Of a stretch of DNA of 45,247 nt, positions 8,661 to 17,068 are shown piece after piece. Location of the stretch: assembly GCF_030651755.1 (NCBI RefSeq), contig NZ_JAUSBZ010000134.1:1-45247 (forward strand). Direction: 5' to 3'. The notes under the pieces were generated by a model. It saw only the letters and a program-made list of their open reading frames with translations. It was not told the DNA's origin and ran no database searches. The stretch is from Phenylobacterium sp. Lineage in GTDB: Bacteria > Pseudomonadota > Alphaproteobacteria > Caulobacterales > Caulobacteraceae. The translations under genes and the position numbers were made by a program. Each line of letters begins with the position of its first letter. Position 1 is the first letter of the stretch.

Positions 8661-9662
8661 TCAGCGATAGGGATCCGGCTGCGACAGGTATCGGGTCACA
8701 TAGTCACTGACCCCAGCCTCCAGGCTGGTGAGCGGGGCTGCATATCCCGCTTGCCGAAGCCGGCTCATCTCCGCCTTGGTGAAATACTGGTAGCGATCAC
8801 GGATCGCCGGCGGCATCGGGATGTAGTCGATATCCGGCGCCCGCCCCGCGGCGCCGAACACCGCCCCGGCCAGATCGGCGAAACTCCGCGCCTCACCTGA
8901 GCCCAGATTATAGACCCCGTTGACCTGCGGATTGACCGCCAGCCAGGCGACGATCTCAGCCACGTCCTGGACATAGACGAAATCGCGAAGTTGGCCGCCA
9001 TGGGGGATGTCGGGTCGGTGGGATTGAAAGAGCTGCACGGTCTGACCATCCCGAACCTTGGGCCAGATCTGGGCCACAACCGACTTCATGGCGTGCTTGT
9101 GGCCCTCGTTGGGACCATAGACGTTGAAGAATTTCAGCCCCACCCACTGGGGCGGCGCATAGTCCCGGGCGGCCTGACGAACAGCGAAGATGTCGAACAG
9201 GGCCTTTGACCAGCCATAGGTGTTCAAGGGCTTCAGGGCGGCGAGCGCCTCAAAGCTGTTGTCGTCTCCGAAACCCAGGTGACCGTCGCCATAGGTGGCG
9301 GCCGACGAGGCGTAGATCAGACGCCGCTGGCGATCGACGCACCAGCGAAACAGGTCTCGAGACAATCCAAAGTTCGACTGGATGATCTTGTCGGCGTCCG
9401 GCTCCGTGGTCGACGAAACGGCGCCCATGTGGACCACCAGTTCCACGTCGCGCCAGCGCTTCTCCAGCCAGTCGAACATCTCTTCGGGGGCGACAAAGTC
9501 TCCGATGGGATGCTTGGCGATGTTGCGCCATTTGCCAAGATCAGCTTCGCGCAGGCGGTCGCAGACCACCACATCAAGGCTGCGATCCTGCGCCAGTCGG
9601 GCGACGATATTGGAACCGATGAAACCAGCGCCCCCGGTGACGAAAACAATGCGACGGCTCAT
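8661..9662 (-). CDS. hldD: ADP-L-glycero-D-manno-heptose 6-epimerase
   Basis: A 333-residue extended short-chain dehydrogenase. The NADP-binding loop is TGGAGFIGSN at the N-terminus; the catalytic tyrosine/lysine pair is seen in NTYGWSKALFD, and HldD-specific stretches include the FFNVYGPNE and HKHAMKSV segments and QLRDFVYVQDV. It converts ADP-D-glycero-D-manno-heptose to the L-glycero form used for the LPS inner core. Its ATG overlaps the TGA of hldE by four bases (ATGA), so it is translationally coupled to the gene that makes its substrate. Confidence 0.95.
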   Translation of the reverse strand: MSRRIVFVTGGAGFIGSNIVARLAQDRSLDVVVCDRLREADLGKWRNIAKHPIGDFVAPEEMFDWLEKRWRDVELVVHMGAVSSTTEPDADKIIQSNFGLSRDLFRWCVDRQRRLIYASSAATYGDGHLGFGDDNSFEALAALKPLNTYGWSKALFDIFAVRQAARDYAPPQWVGLKFFNVYGPNEGHKHAMKSVVAQIWPKVRDGQTVQLFQSHRPDIPHGGQLRDFVYVQDVAEIVAWLAVNPQVNGVYNLGSGEARSFADLAGAVFGAAGRAPDIDYIPMPPAIRDRYQYFTKAEMSRLRQAGYAAPLTSLEAGVSDYVTRYLSQPDPYR

Positions 9663-11116
9663 GCCTTCTCCTGCATCCGGCCAAGGGCGGCCGTGGTGGA
9701 ATAGCCCTCGACAATCTGCGCCAGTCGAACCTCGCCCCCCCAGGCGCGGACCTCGGCGGCGCCGACCACCTGATCCTCGGAATAATCCGCCCCCTTGATC
9801 AGCACATCGGGTCGGGCCAGTTCGATCAGATCGATGGGGGTGTCTCCCCCGAAGGGCACGACCAGATCGACGGCGCCCAGGCCCGCAAGAACGACGGCGC
9901 GGCTCTCAAGGTCGTTCACGGGGCGACTCTCGCCCTTCAAACGCCTGACAGAGGCGTCGTCATTGACCCCGACAATCAGCCTGTCGCACCAACTCCGGGC
10001 CTGGTTCAGATAGGCCACGTGGCCCTTGTGCAGAATGTCGAAACAGCCATTGGTAAAGCCGACCCGCAGCCCGCGGGCCTTCCACCGGGCGACCTCTTCG
10101 GCCATTCGTTGAGGCGTGCAGACCTTGGCCTCGGCCGGCGCCTGATGGGCGGCGAGAGCCGCCTCGATGAGTTCGCCTGGGGTGACCACCGCCGTGCCGG
10201 CCTTGCCCACAGCGACACCCGAGGCCAGCATGGCGAAGGCCGCCGCGTCCTCAATGGAAGCCTTGGCTGCGAGCGCCAGGCCCAGGGCCGCCAGGGTGGT
10301 GTCCCCCGCCCCCGAGGCGTCGAACACCTCCTTGGGCGTCCCCGGGAAATGTCGGACCGGTTGTCCCCGCACGGCCAGGGAAATCCCTTTGGCCGACCGG
10401 GTGACGAGAATGGCCCGCGCTTCGCAAAGGCTCAAAGCGTGATCGAGGGCTGCGGCCACCTCCTCATCGGTGGAGGTGGGCATGTCCGTGGCGTGGGCCA
10501 GCTCGGCGGCGTTTGGCTTGATGATGTCGACCTCGCCGTAGCGAGCGAAGCTACGGGCCTTGGAGTCGACGATGACCCGCGCCCCGGCGGCCCGGCAGGC
10601 GGCGATCACCGCCGGGGTCACAACACCCTTGCCATAGTCTGACAACAGGATGAGGCCGACATCGGCGGCCACGTCGCGGATCGTGCGCACCAGGCGCTCC
10701 TCGACATCTCCGTTGGCCGGGGTGCTGATCTCATTGTCGACGCGCAGCAATTGCTGACCGCCGGAAACGAAGCGGGTCTTCAGTGTGGTGGGACGGGCCG
10801 CATCGGTGATGACAAAGCCCTCGACGCCAGCCTCGGCGGCCACCAGTCGCAGAGCCTCGTGCCCTTCCCCGTCGCCCCCCACCAGGCCCACCAGGCAGAC
10901 ATGCCCCCCGAGGGCCGCGACGTTTCGGGCCACATTCCCGGCCGCCCCCAGCATGACCAGCTCGCGCTCGCGGGCCAGAACCGGGATAGGCGCCTCAGGC
11001 GAGACCCTCGTCACTTCCCCATAGACAAATCGGTCGATCATCAGATCGCCGACGCAGGCCACGCGCACCCCGGGTACGGTGGAGAGCAGGTGCTGCAGAG
11101 CGGCAAGATCCATCAT
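9659..11116 (-). CDS. hldE: Bifunctional D-heptose-7-phosphate kinase / D-heptose-1-phosphate adenylyltransferase
   Basis: A 485-residue fusion. Residues 1 to ~320 are a PfkB/ribokinase-type sugar kinase (GDLMIDRFVYGEVTRVSPEAP at the N-terminus and the anion-hole motif FDASGAGDTTLAAL). Residues ~345-485 are a nucleotidyltransferase domain with GFTNGCFDILHKGHVAYL, the HxGH-type site. The two steps flank a phosphatase step (GmhB) not present here. Two adjacent ATGs (11116 and 11113) are possible starts; an AAGGGA ribosome site lies just upstream. It begins eight bases after kdsA and overlaps hldD by four, forming a LPS core-sugar operon. Confidence 0.95.
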   Translation of the reverse strand: MMDLAALQHLLSTVPGVRVACVGDLMIDRFVYGEVTRVSPEAPIPVLARERELVMLGAAGNVARNVAALGGHVCLVGLVGGDGEGHEALRLVAAEAGVEGFVITDAARPTTLKTRFVSGGQQLLRVDNEISTPANGDVEERLVRTIRDVAADVGLILLSDYGKGVVTPAVIAACRAAGARVIVDSKARSFARYGEVDIIKPNAAELAHATDMPTSTDEEVAAALDHALSLCEARAILVTRSAKGISLAVRGQPVRHFPGTPKEVFDASGAGDTTLAALGLALAAKASIEDAAAFAMLASGVAVGKAGTAVVTPGELIEAALAAHQAPAEAKVCTPQRMAEEVARWKARGLRVGFTNGCFDILHKGHVAYLNQARSWCDRLIVGVNDDASVRRLKGESRPVNDLESRAVVLAGLGAVDLVVPFGGDTPIDLIELARPDVLIKGADYSEDQVVGAAEVRAWGGEVRLAQIVEGYSTTAALGRMQEKA

Positions 11117-11124
11117 CTGATCCC

Positions 11125-11976
11125 TTAGGCCTGCACGGCGTCCCGAAGGGCTTTCAGCGTCCGCAGGAGGGGCGCCGCCTCGGAGAGGGGCAGACAGCTT
11201 GGACCATCACACAGAGCCCTATCGGGGTCATGATGGAATTCCAGGAAGACCCCATCGGCGCCGGCGGCCACCGCCGCCTTGGCGATGATCGGCACCCCTT
11301 CCCGCCGCCCGCCGGTCGAGGCCCCGTTGGACTTGGGGTTGGCGCCCGGCAGCTGCACGGCGTGGGTGGCGTCGATCGTCACCGGAGCGCCCAGACCTTG
11401 CATCTCAGCGATACCCAGCATGTCGACGACGAGATTGTTGTAGCCAAAACTGACCCCCCGTTCACACAGGATGGTCATGTCCGTCTCCACCGCTTCCTTG
11501 ATCTTGTCGAGAATGTTGCGGCAATCCCAAGGGGCGAGAAACTGGCCCTTCTTCACATGCAAAAGGCCCCCTGCCGCCTTGGTGGCCTGGGCCGTGGCCA
11601 CCACAAGATCGGTCTGACGGCACAGGAAGGCCGGGATCTGCACGAGGTCGGCGACTGCGGCCACGGCCTCGGCCTGATCGATCTCATGCAGGTCCGTGCA
11701 GATGGGCACGTCGAACTCAGCCTTGATCTGGCGCAGCATCTTCAGGCCTTCCTCAAGGCCCGGCCCGCGATAGCTCCGGATTGAAGAGCGGTTGGCCTTG
11801 TCGAAGCTGGCCTTGAACACATAGGGCAGGCCCAGTTCTGCGCAGACCGCCTTCAAGTGCCGCGCGGCGTCGCGCGCCAGTTCCAGATCCTCAAGCACAT
11901 TGAGGCCGGCGATGACCACCAGGGGGTGGCCCACGCCGATCGACAGGTTCCAGCGCTTGAGTTCGAGAGCGGCCAT
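11125..11976 (-). CDS. kdsA: 3-deoxy-8-phosphooctulonate (KDO-8-P) synthase
   Basis: A 283-residue DAHP/KDO8P synthase family TIM barrel. It condenses phosphoenolpyruvate with arabinose-5-phosphate to make KDO-8-phosphate for lipid A-core linkage. Seen motifs: FKASFDKANRSS, GLKMLRQIKAEFDVPICTDLHE, VDLVQIPAFLCRQTDL, and LPGANPKSNGASTGGRREGVP near the C-terminus. The ATG at 11976 is preferred over a GTG 19 codons upstream because it gives the usual family length and has AGGA seven bases before it. It heads the kdsA-hldE-hldD run, so supply of KDO and heptose would be co-expressed. Confidence 0.94.
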   Translation of the reverse strand: MAALELKRWNLSIGVGHPLVVIAGLNVLEDLELARDAARHLKAVCAELGLPYVFKASFDKANRSSIRSYRGPGLEEGLKMLRQIKAEFDVPICTDLHEIDQAEAVAAVADLVQIPAFLCRQTDLVVATAQATKAAGGLLHVKKGQFLAPWDCRNILDKIKEAVETDMTILCERGVSFGYNNLVVDMLGIAEMQGLGAPVTIDATHAVQLPGANPKSNGASTGGRREGVPIIAKAAVAAGADGVFLEFHHDPDRALCDGPSCLPLSEAAPLLRTLKALRDAVQA

Positions 11977-12166
11977 AGGATCGTCCTGGGTCTGCAGATA
12001 GGGGCCTAAGTGCCCCCCAGCTTGCGGCTTCACAAGCCAGAATTCAGACCGGCGGCCCCAAGGCCTGCGTCCGCTCCGGGCTAGGGCGCGTACACTCGGT
12101 TCCGGGTGAGTGTCGCCCCTGGGTCGATTGTGCTAGGTTTGTGAACGACACGAGGGGTAAGCGACG

Positions 12167-13426
12167 ATGACCATCGCCCATAACTCGTCTTCTCTGGCCG
12201 AACTCGCCGCGGCGCCCGGAGCCTTGCGTCGCGCCCCAGAGCTCAGCGGCGCTCCAGCCTCCTTCCGCAGCGCCCTCGGGCTTCTGGCGCGGAACTGGAC
12301 GGTCGGGACCCTCACCTTTGTCCTGCCCACCGGGCGCGAACTGGATCTTGTCGGACCCGAGCCAGGGCCAAGCGGCCGTCTGATCATCCGCGACTACGCC
12401 TTCATGAACCGGGTTCTGGCCGCCGGCGACATTGGTTTCGCCGAGGGTCATATGGCTCGGCAGTGGGAGACGCCTGACATGGCCGCCCTCCTTTGCGTGT
12501 TCAGCTTGAACTTCGACAAGATCGAGCGGCTGGCGCTTGGCGCACCGCTGATGTGGGTGCTCAACCGCATCCTCCACCTGTTTCGTGACAACAGCCGGAC
12601 AGGATCCAAGAAGAATATCCACGCGCACTACGACCTGGGTAACGCCTTCTACTCCCGGTGGCTTGACCCCACCATGACCTATTCCGCCGCCCGCTACGCC
12701 CAAAAGGGCCAAGCCCTGGCCGATGCCCAGACCCACAAATACCGAACCCTGGCGCATCAAATGCAGCTGCAGCCAGACCATCACGTGCTGGAAATCGGTT
12801 GCGGCTGGGGGGGATTCGCCGAGTTCGCCGCCGGTGAAATTGGCGCCAAGGTCACGGCCATCACCATTTCACAGGAGCAGTACGCCTTCGCCGCCAAGCG
12901 CATCTTCGACCAGGGCCTCAGCGAGCGGGCGGAGATCAAGCTGGTGGACTATCGCGACGTCGCCGGAACCTACGACCGGGTGGCCTCCATCGAAATGTTC
13001 GAGGCGGTGGGGGAAAAGTACTGGCCAAGCTATTTCGGCAAGATCTCCGAGGTTCTGGCGCCGGGCGGCCAGGCGGGGCTGCAGATCATCACCATCAGAG
13101 ACGAATTCTTCGAACAGTATCGCCGCCGGGCCGATTTCATCCAGCGCTACATCTTCCCCGGCGGTATGCTGATCAGCGAGACGCGGTTGCGCTCCGAGAC
13201 GGCGGGCGCAGGCCTGGATTGGCGGGAGGTCAGTTGTTTCGGACAAGACTATGCCGACACCCTCAGCGAATGGATGCGCAACTTCGAGGCGGCCTGGCCC
13301 GACATTGAGGCGCAGGGGTTTGACGACCGGTTCCGCCGGCTCTGGCGGTTCTATCTCGGCTACTGTGAGGCGGGTTTCCGCACCGAACGCACCAATGTGA
13401 TCCAGCTTTCCCTGTCGAAAACCTAG
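12167..13426 (+). CDS. cfa: Cyclopropane-fatty-acyl-phospholipid synthase family protein
   Basis: A 419-residue SAM-dependent methyltransferase of the Cfa family, which adds a methylene bridge to unsaturated acyl chains of membrane phospholipids. The SAM-binding motif is VLEIGCGWGGFAEFA near residue 208; upstream is the family segment HAHYDLGNAFYSRWLDPTMTYSAARY, downstream IEMFEAVGEKYWPSYF and the QRYIFPGGMLIS stretch. The lipid-binding N-terminal half is intact. The start has GAGGGG about ten bases upstream. It is divergent from kdsA (190 bases between starts) and followed by cysK after 55 bases. Assignment to true Cfa rather than another lipid methyltransferase of the family is likely but not certain. 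Confidence 0.88.
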   Translation: MTIAHNSSSLAELAAAPGALRRAPELSGAPASFRSALGLLARNWTVGTLTFVLPTGRELDLVGPEPGPSGRLIIRDYAFMNRVLAAGDIGFAEGHMARQWETPDMAALLCVFSLNFDKIERLALGAPLMWVLNRILHLFRDNSRTGSKKNIHAHYDLGNAFYSRWLDPTMTYSAARYAQKGQALADAQTHKYRTLAHQMQLQPDHHVLEIGCGWGGFAEFAAGEIGAKVTAITISQEQYAFAAKRIFDQGLSERAEIKLVDYRDVAGTYDRVASIEMFEAVGEKYWPSYFGKISEVLAPGGQAGLQIITIRDEFFEQYRRRADFIQRYIFPGGMLISETRLRSETAGAGLDWREVSCFGQDYADTLSEWMRNFEAAWPDIEAQGFDDRFRRLWRFYLGYCEAGFRTERTNVIQLSLSKT

Positions 13427-13481
13427 GCAAAGGACCGCCTGCCCCCTGTTCGACCCGTCGGCCCGGCCTTAAATACCGGCC

Positions 13482-14480
13482 ATGACCGTCGCACACAGCG
13501 TTCTCGACACCATCGGCGATACGCCGCTCATCCGCCTCAACCGGGCCAGCGACCTGACCGGGTGCGAAATCCTCGGCAAGGCCGAGTTCATGAATCCGGG
13601 CCAGTCGGTCAAGGACCGCGCCGCCCTCTTCATTGTTCGCGATGCTGAGGCCAAGGGGCTGCTGCGCCCCGGCGGCCGGATTGTCGAAGGCACGGCCGGC
13701 AATACCGGGATCGGCCTGGCCATGGTCGCAAAGGCCCTAGGATATAAGGCGACCATCGTCATCCCCCGGACGCAGAGCCAGGAGAAAAAGGACGCGATCC
13801 GACTGTTCGGGGCCGAGCTGGTCGAGGTGGACGCTGTCCCCTATTCCAACCCCGACAACTATGTCCGCTATTCAGGCCGTCTGGCCGAAGAGCTCGCCGC
13901 CAGCGATCCCAATGGCGCCGTCTGGGCCAATCAGTTTGATAACGTCGCCAACCGTGAGGCCCACGCCCAGACCACCGGTCCCGAGATCTGGCGCCAGACC
14001 GAAGGCAAGGTCGACGGCTTCATATGCGCTGTCGGGTCCGGGGGCACCCTGGCTGGTGTGGCCCAGGCCCTGCGGTCTGAGCGGGGCGACGTGCAGATCG
14101 GCCTGGCCGATCCCTATGGTGCGGCCCTCTACAGCTATTTCACCACGGGCGAACTGAAATCGGAAGGCGGCTCGATCAGCGAAGGTATCGGTCAGGGCCG
14201 GATCACCGCCAATCTGGAAGGCCTCAAGGTCGACCGGGCCTACCGCATCCCCGACGAGGAGATGCTCGAGGTGATCTACGACCTCGTGGAGCATGAGGGT
14301 CTGGTGATGGGGGGCTCCACCGGCATCAATGTAGCCGGCGCCATCCGCATGGCCCGTGACATGGGTCCAGGCCATACCATCGTGACCATCCTTTGCGACC
14401 AGGGCGCGCGCTATCAGAGCAAGATCTTCAACAAGGCCTTCCTGACGGAAAAGGGCCTGCCCATCCCGTCCTGGCTGTAA
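13482..14480 (+). CDS. cysK: Cysteine synthase A (O-acetylserine sulfhydrylase)
   Basis: A 332-residue fold-type II PLP enzyme. The PLP lysine is K44 in NPGQSVKDRAA; the substrate loop TAGNTGIGLA and the phosphate-binding GSGGTLAG follow. It makes L-cysteine from O-acetylserine and sulfide. The C-terminus (LTEKGLPIPSWL) is somewhat longer than E. coli CysK. The next gene, sseA, begins three bases after its stop, so cysteine synthesis and a sulfur-transfer enzyme are transcribed together. Cystathionine beta-synthase is a related alternative but the loop motifs fit cysteine synthase. Confidence 0.92.
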   Translation: MTVAHSVLDTIGDTPLIRLNRASDLTGCEILGKAEFMNPGQSVKDRAALFIVRDAEAKGLLRPGGRIVEGTAGNTGIGLAMVAKALGYKATIVIPRTQSQEKKDAIRLFGAELVEVDAVPYSNPDNYVRYSGRLAEELAASDPNGAVWANQFDNVANREAHAQTTGPEIWRQTEGKVDGFICAVGSGGTLAGVAQALRSERGDVQIGLADPYGAALYSYFTTGELKSEGGSISEGIGQGRITANLEGLKVDRAYRIPDEEMLEVIYDLVEHEGLVMGGSTGINVAGAIRMARDMGPGHTIVTILCDQGARYQSKIFNKAFLTEKGLPIPSWL

Positions 14481-14483
14481 GCG

Positions 14484-15326
14484 GTGGAAACCGGCCCCCT
14501 CGTCTCGGTCAATTGGCTGTCGCAACGCCTGGATGACCCAGACCTGCGTGTGGTCGACGCCACCTGGTACATGCCGGCCGAGCAGCGGCCTGGGCTGGAT
14601 GAGTTTCGAAAGGGTCACATCCCTGGCGCGGTCTTCTTCGACATCGACCAGATCGCTGACCGAGAGGTCGACCTGCCGCACATGGCGCCAAGGCCTGAGG
14701 TCTTTGCGCAGGCGGCTTCAGCCTTGGGCCTGAGCCCCGCCCACAAGATCGTCGTCTATGACGGCCATGGCATTTTCTCCAGTCCGCGGGTCTGGTGGAC
14801 CCTCCGGCTCATGGGCTTCGAGACGGTCGCGGTCCTTGATGGCGGGTTGAAGGCCTGGCAGGCGGCGGGGATGCCGCTGGCCTCGGGCGACGCCGAGCCC
14901 GTTCCAGCCCCAGCCTTTGCGCGCTATCGCCCACACCTGGTGCGCGGCCTCGACGACGTGCGCCAAGCCCTGGGCGACTCCGGCCTCCAGATCCTGGACG
15001 CCCGGCCCGCCGCCCGGTTCCTGGGTCAGGCCCCGGAGCCCAGGCCGGGGCTGAGGGGGGGGCATATGCCTGGCGCCTGCAACCTCCCCTGGAACGCCGT
15101 CGTCGGCCCAGACGGCGCCTTGCGCTCGCCCGACGAACTGCGGGGCGCCTTTGTCGCCGCCGGGATCAATATTGATCAGCCGGTCATCACCACCTGCGGT
15201 TCAGGAGTCAGCGCCGCCGTCCTCGTCCTTGCCCTGGCGCGCCTGGGTGTCGAGGACGTCCCGATCTATGACGGATCGTGGAGCGAATGGGGCGGGCGCA
15301 GTGACACGCCGGTGGTCGTCGGATGA
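14484..15326 (+). CDS. sseA: 3-mercaptopyruvate sulfurtransferase
   Basis: A 280-residue protein with two rhodanese domains: an inactive N-terminal one (LVSVNWLSQRLDDPDLRVVDATWYMP onward, with DGHG where the cysteine would be) and a C-terminal one whose active loop is CGSGVSA with catalytic Cys238. CGSGV is the loop type of mercaptopyruvate sulfurtransferases, as opposed to CRKGV of thiosulfate sulfurtransferases. It transfers sulfane sulfur from mercaptopyruvate, a cysteine breakdown product. Start is GTG at 14484, three bases after cysK; its TGA overlaps the next ATG. Confidence 0.92.
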   Translation: METGPLVSVNWLSQRLDDPDLRVVDATWYMPAEQRPGLDEFRKGHIPGAVFFDIDQIADREVDLPHMAPRPEVFAQAASALGLSPAHKIVVYDGHGIFSSPRVWWTLRLMGFETVAVLDGGLKAWQAAGMPLASGDAEPVPAPAFARYRPHLVRGLDDVRQALGDSGLQILDARPAARFLGQAPEPRPGLRGGHMPGACNLPWNAVVGPDGALRSPDELRGAFVAAGINIDQPVITTCGSGVSAAVLVLALARLGVEDVPIYDGSWSEWGGRSDTPVVVG

Positions 15327-15877
15327 TGAATATTCGCCTCGCCAGGCCGGAAGATCTCGATCTCCTGCCAGAAATCGAGGTGTCGGCCGCCACCCTGTTT
15401 CGCGACCAGGGCCTCGCAATCACCTCCGACGAGACCGACGGCGCGCCCCTCGACTTCACCCCGGCTGCGGTGTGGAAACCGATCGCTGCGGCTGGATTGC
15501 TGTGGGTGGTGGCTGAGGAGAAGGGTCCGCCCGGCGGCTTCCTGGCGGCTCGGATTGAGGACAATCGCCTGCACATCCTCGAGTTCGACGTCCACCGGCG
15601 TCATCAGGGTCAGGGCCTGGGCCGGCGCCTGCTGGCCTTCGCCATCGCCGAGGCGCGGCGGCGCGGACTTGAGGGGCTCAGCCTGACCACCTTCCGCGAC
15701 GCCCCCTGGAACGCCCCCTTCTACGCCTCCGCCGGCTTCAAAGTCATCGAGCGGGACGCCGCCCCGGAAACCCTCCAGGCCTATCTCGATAGGGAGGCGT
15801 CCCGAGGCCTCGACCCCGCCCGCCGCTGCGCCATGATCATGAGCCTTAAGGCCCAACGCTCTGATGGTTCTGCCTGA
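15323..15877 (+). CDS. GNAT-family N-acetyltransferase
   Basis: A 184-residue single GNAT domain. The acetyl-CoA pyrophosphate loop is recognisable in FDVHRRHQGQGLGRRLLAFA near residues 90-110 (QGQGLG), followed by APFYASAGFKVIER typical of motif B. The substrate cannot be told from the sequence. It starts with ATGATG overlapping the sseA stop by four bases, making a cysK-sseA-acetyltransferase operon; an amine or thiol-related substrate is only a guess from context. It converges on the amino-acid-binding lipoprotein gene. Confidence 0.85.
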   Translation: MMNIRLARPEDLDLLPEIEVSAATLFRDQGLAITSDETDGAPLDFTPAAVWKPIAAAGLLWVVAEEKGPPGGFLAARIEDNRLHILEFDVHRRHQGQGLGRRLLAFAIAEARRRGLEGLSLTTFRDAPWNAPFYASAGFKVIERDAAPETLQAYLDREASRGLDPARRCAMIMSLKAQRSDGSA

Positions 15878-15889
15878 TCTCATCAGCCC

Positions 15890-16987
15890 CTAGCGAACGG
15901 GCGGCGCATAGATCAGGCCCGGATTCGGCGCATTCCACAGGGCGTTGAGGCCCCGCTCAAGCTTCAGGCCAGAATCGGCGCCCAGATTGCGGCGGAAGAT
16001 CTCATTATAGGCTCCAACCTGGGCGATCGCCTGATAGGCCCAGTCCGCTTCCAGTCCCAGCAGTTCGCCGAGATCTCCCTCGACCCCCAGGAGTCGCCGG
16101 GTCTCAGGATCAGAGGCGGCCTCCCTCGATCCTGCGACTGTGGTTGAATTGACGCCAAGTTCCTCGGCGATAATCAACGCATTGATCGTCCATCTGACGA
16201 TATCGGTCCAGGCCGGGTCGTCCTGCCGCACCACGGGCCCTAGGGGCTCCTTGGAGACGACCGTCGGCAGAATCACATGGGCGTTTGGGTTGTTCATGAT
16301 CGAACGGGCCGACGCCAGGGCGGAGACGTCGGCGGTGAAGACGTCGCACCGCTCAGCCTCATATGCCGTGCGCGCCGCGGCCTCGTTCTCGACCACGACG
16401 GGGGTGAATTCCAGGCCCCTGGCGCGGAAGTAGTCTTCAAGGTTGCTCTCGGTGACCGTCCCCGCCTGGACACAGATCCGGGCGCCGCTGAGTTCGTCTG
16501 CGCTGGTCAGGTTGAGGGAACGGGGCGCCATGAAACCCTGGCCGTCATAATAGGTCACCCCCGCAAAATCGAGGCCGAGGCCTGCGTCCCGCGAGAGGGT
16601 CCAGGAGGTGTTGCGCGACAGAATATCTACTGAGCCATCCTGCAACTCGGCGAACCGGTTCTGCGCCGACACCGAGCGGTAGCGAACCGCCGTCGCATCA
16701 CCGAGCACGGCGGCGGCGACAGCCCTGCAGATATCCACATCGAAGCCCCGCCACACCCCGCGCACGTCGCGCACTGCAAAGCCCGCCAGTCCCGCATGGA
16801 CGCCACACAGCACATGCCCGCGTCGCCGCACCGCCTCAAGGGTCGGGCTGGGGGTCGGCTGGAAGTCGCGCGCCACCGCCGGCCGCTTGGGCGCTGGCGC
16901 GGGTTCAGGTTCCGGGGACTCCGTCTCCCGGCCACATCCGACCAGGACCAATGACAGGACAACGGACGCCGCGAGGCGTCGGATCAT
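15890..16987 (-). CDS. Amino-acid ABC transporter substrate-binding lipoprotein (AapJ-like)
   Basis: A 365-residue periplasmic binding protein of the polar amino acid family (SBP_bac_3). The signal MIRRLAASVVLSLVLVGC ends in a lipobox (LVGC), so it should be lipid-anchored; a Pro/Glu-rich linker follows. The binding domain shows GVHAGLAGFAVRDVRGVWRGFDVDICRAVAAAVLG and LSRNTSWTLSRDAGLGLDF, close to the AapJ/general L-amino acid binding proteins. The odd point is that no permease or ATPase gene lies next to it, on either side. It could feed a distant AapQMP-type transporter or act as a sensor. It is divergent from metC, with 81 bases between. Confidence 0.85.
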   Translation of the reverse strand: MIRRLAASVVLSLVLVGCGRETESPEPEPAPAPKRPAVARDFQPTPSPTLEAVRRRGHVLCGVHAGLAGFAVRDVRGVWRGFDVDICRAVAAAVLGDATAVRYRSVSAQNRFAELQDGSVDILSRNTSWTLSRDAGLGLDFAGVTYYDGQGFMAPRSLNLTSADELSGARICVQAGTVTESNLEDYFRARGLEFTPVVVENEAAARTAYEAERCDVFTADVSALASARSIMNNPNAHVILPTVVSKEPLGPVVRQDDPAWTDIVRWTINALIIAEELGVNSTTVAGSREAASDPETRRLLGVEGDLGELLGLEADWAYQAIAQVGAYNEIFRRNLGADSGLKLERGLNALWNAPNPGLIYAPPVR

Positions 16988-17068
16988 GGGGGGCTCCTTG
17001 ATCGGACAGGACGGGAGAGGTCTAGTACTGGCAGTTTCGCCCCTGATGCCTCACGAACGTCAACCCGC

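Noticed and set aside
12044..12784. A 246-residue minus-strand frame opposite the start of cfa
   Set aside because: Antisense to the cfa coding region and its upstream gap, with no domain.
13465..13485. CCGGCC repeats around TTAAATA before cysK as an operator
   Set aside because: They are direct, not inverted, and 6-base GC repeats are common in this DNA.
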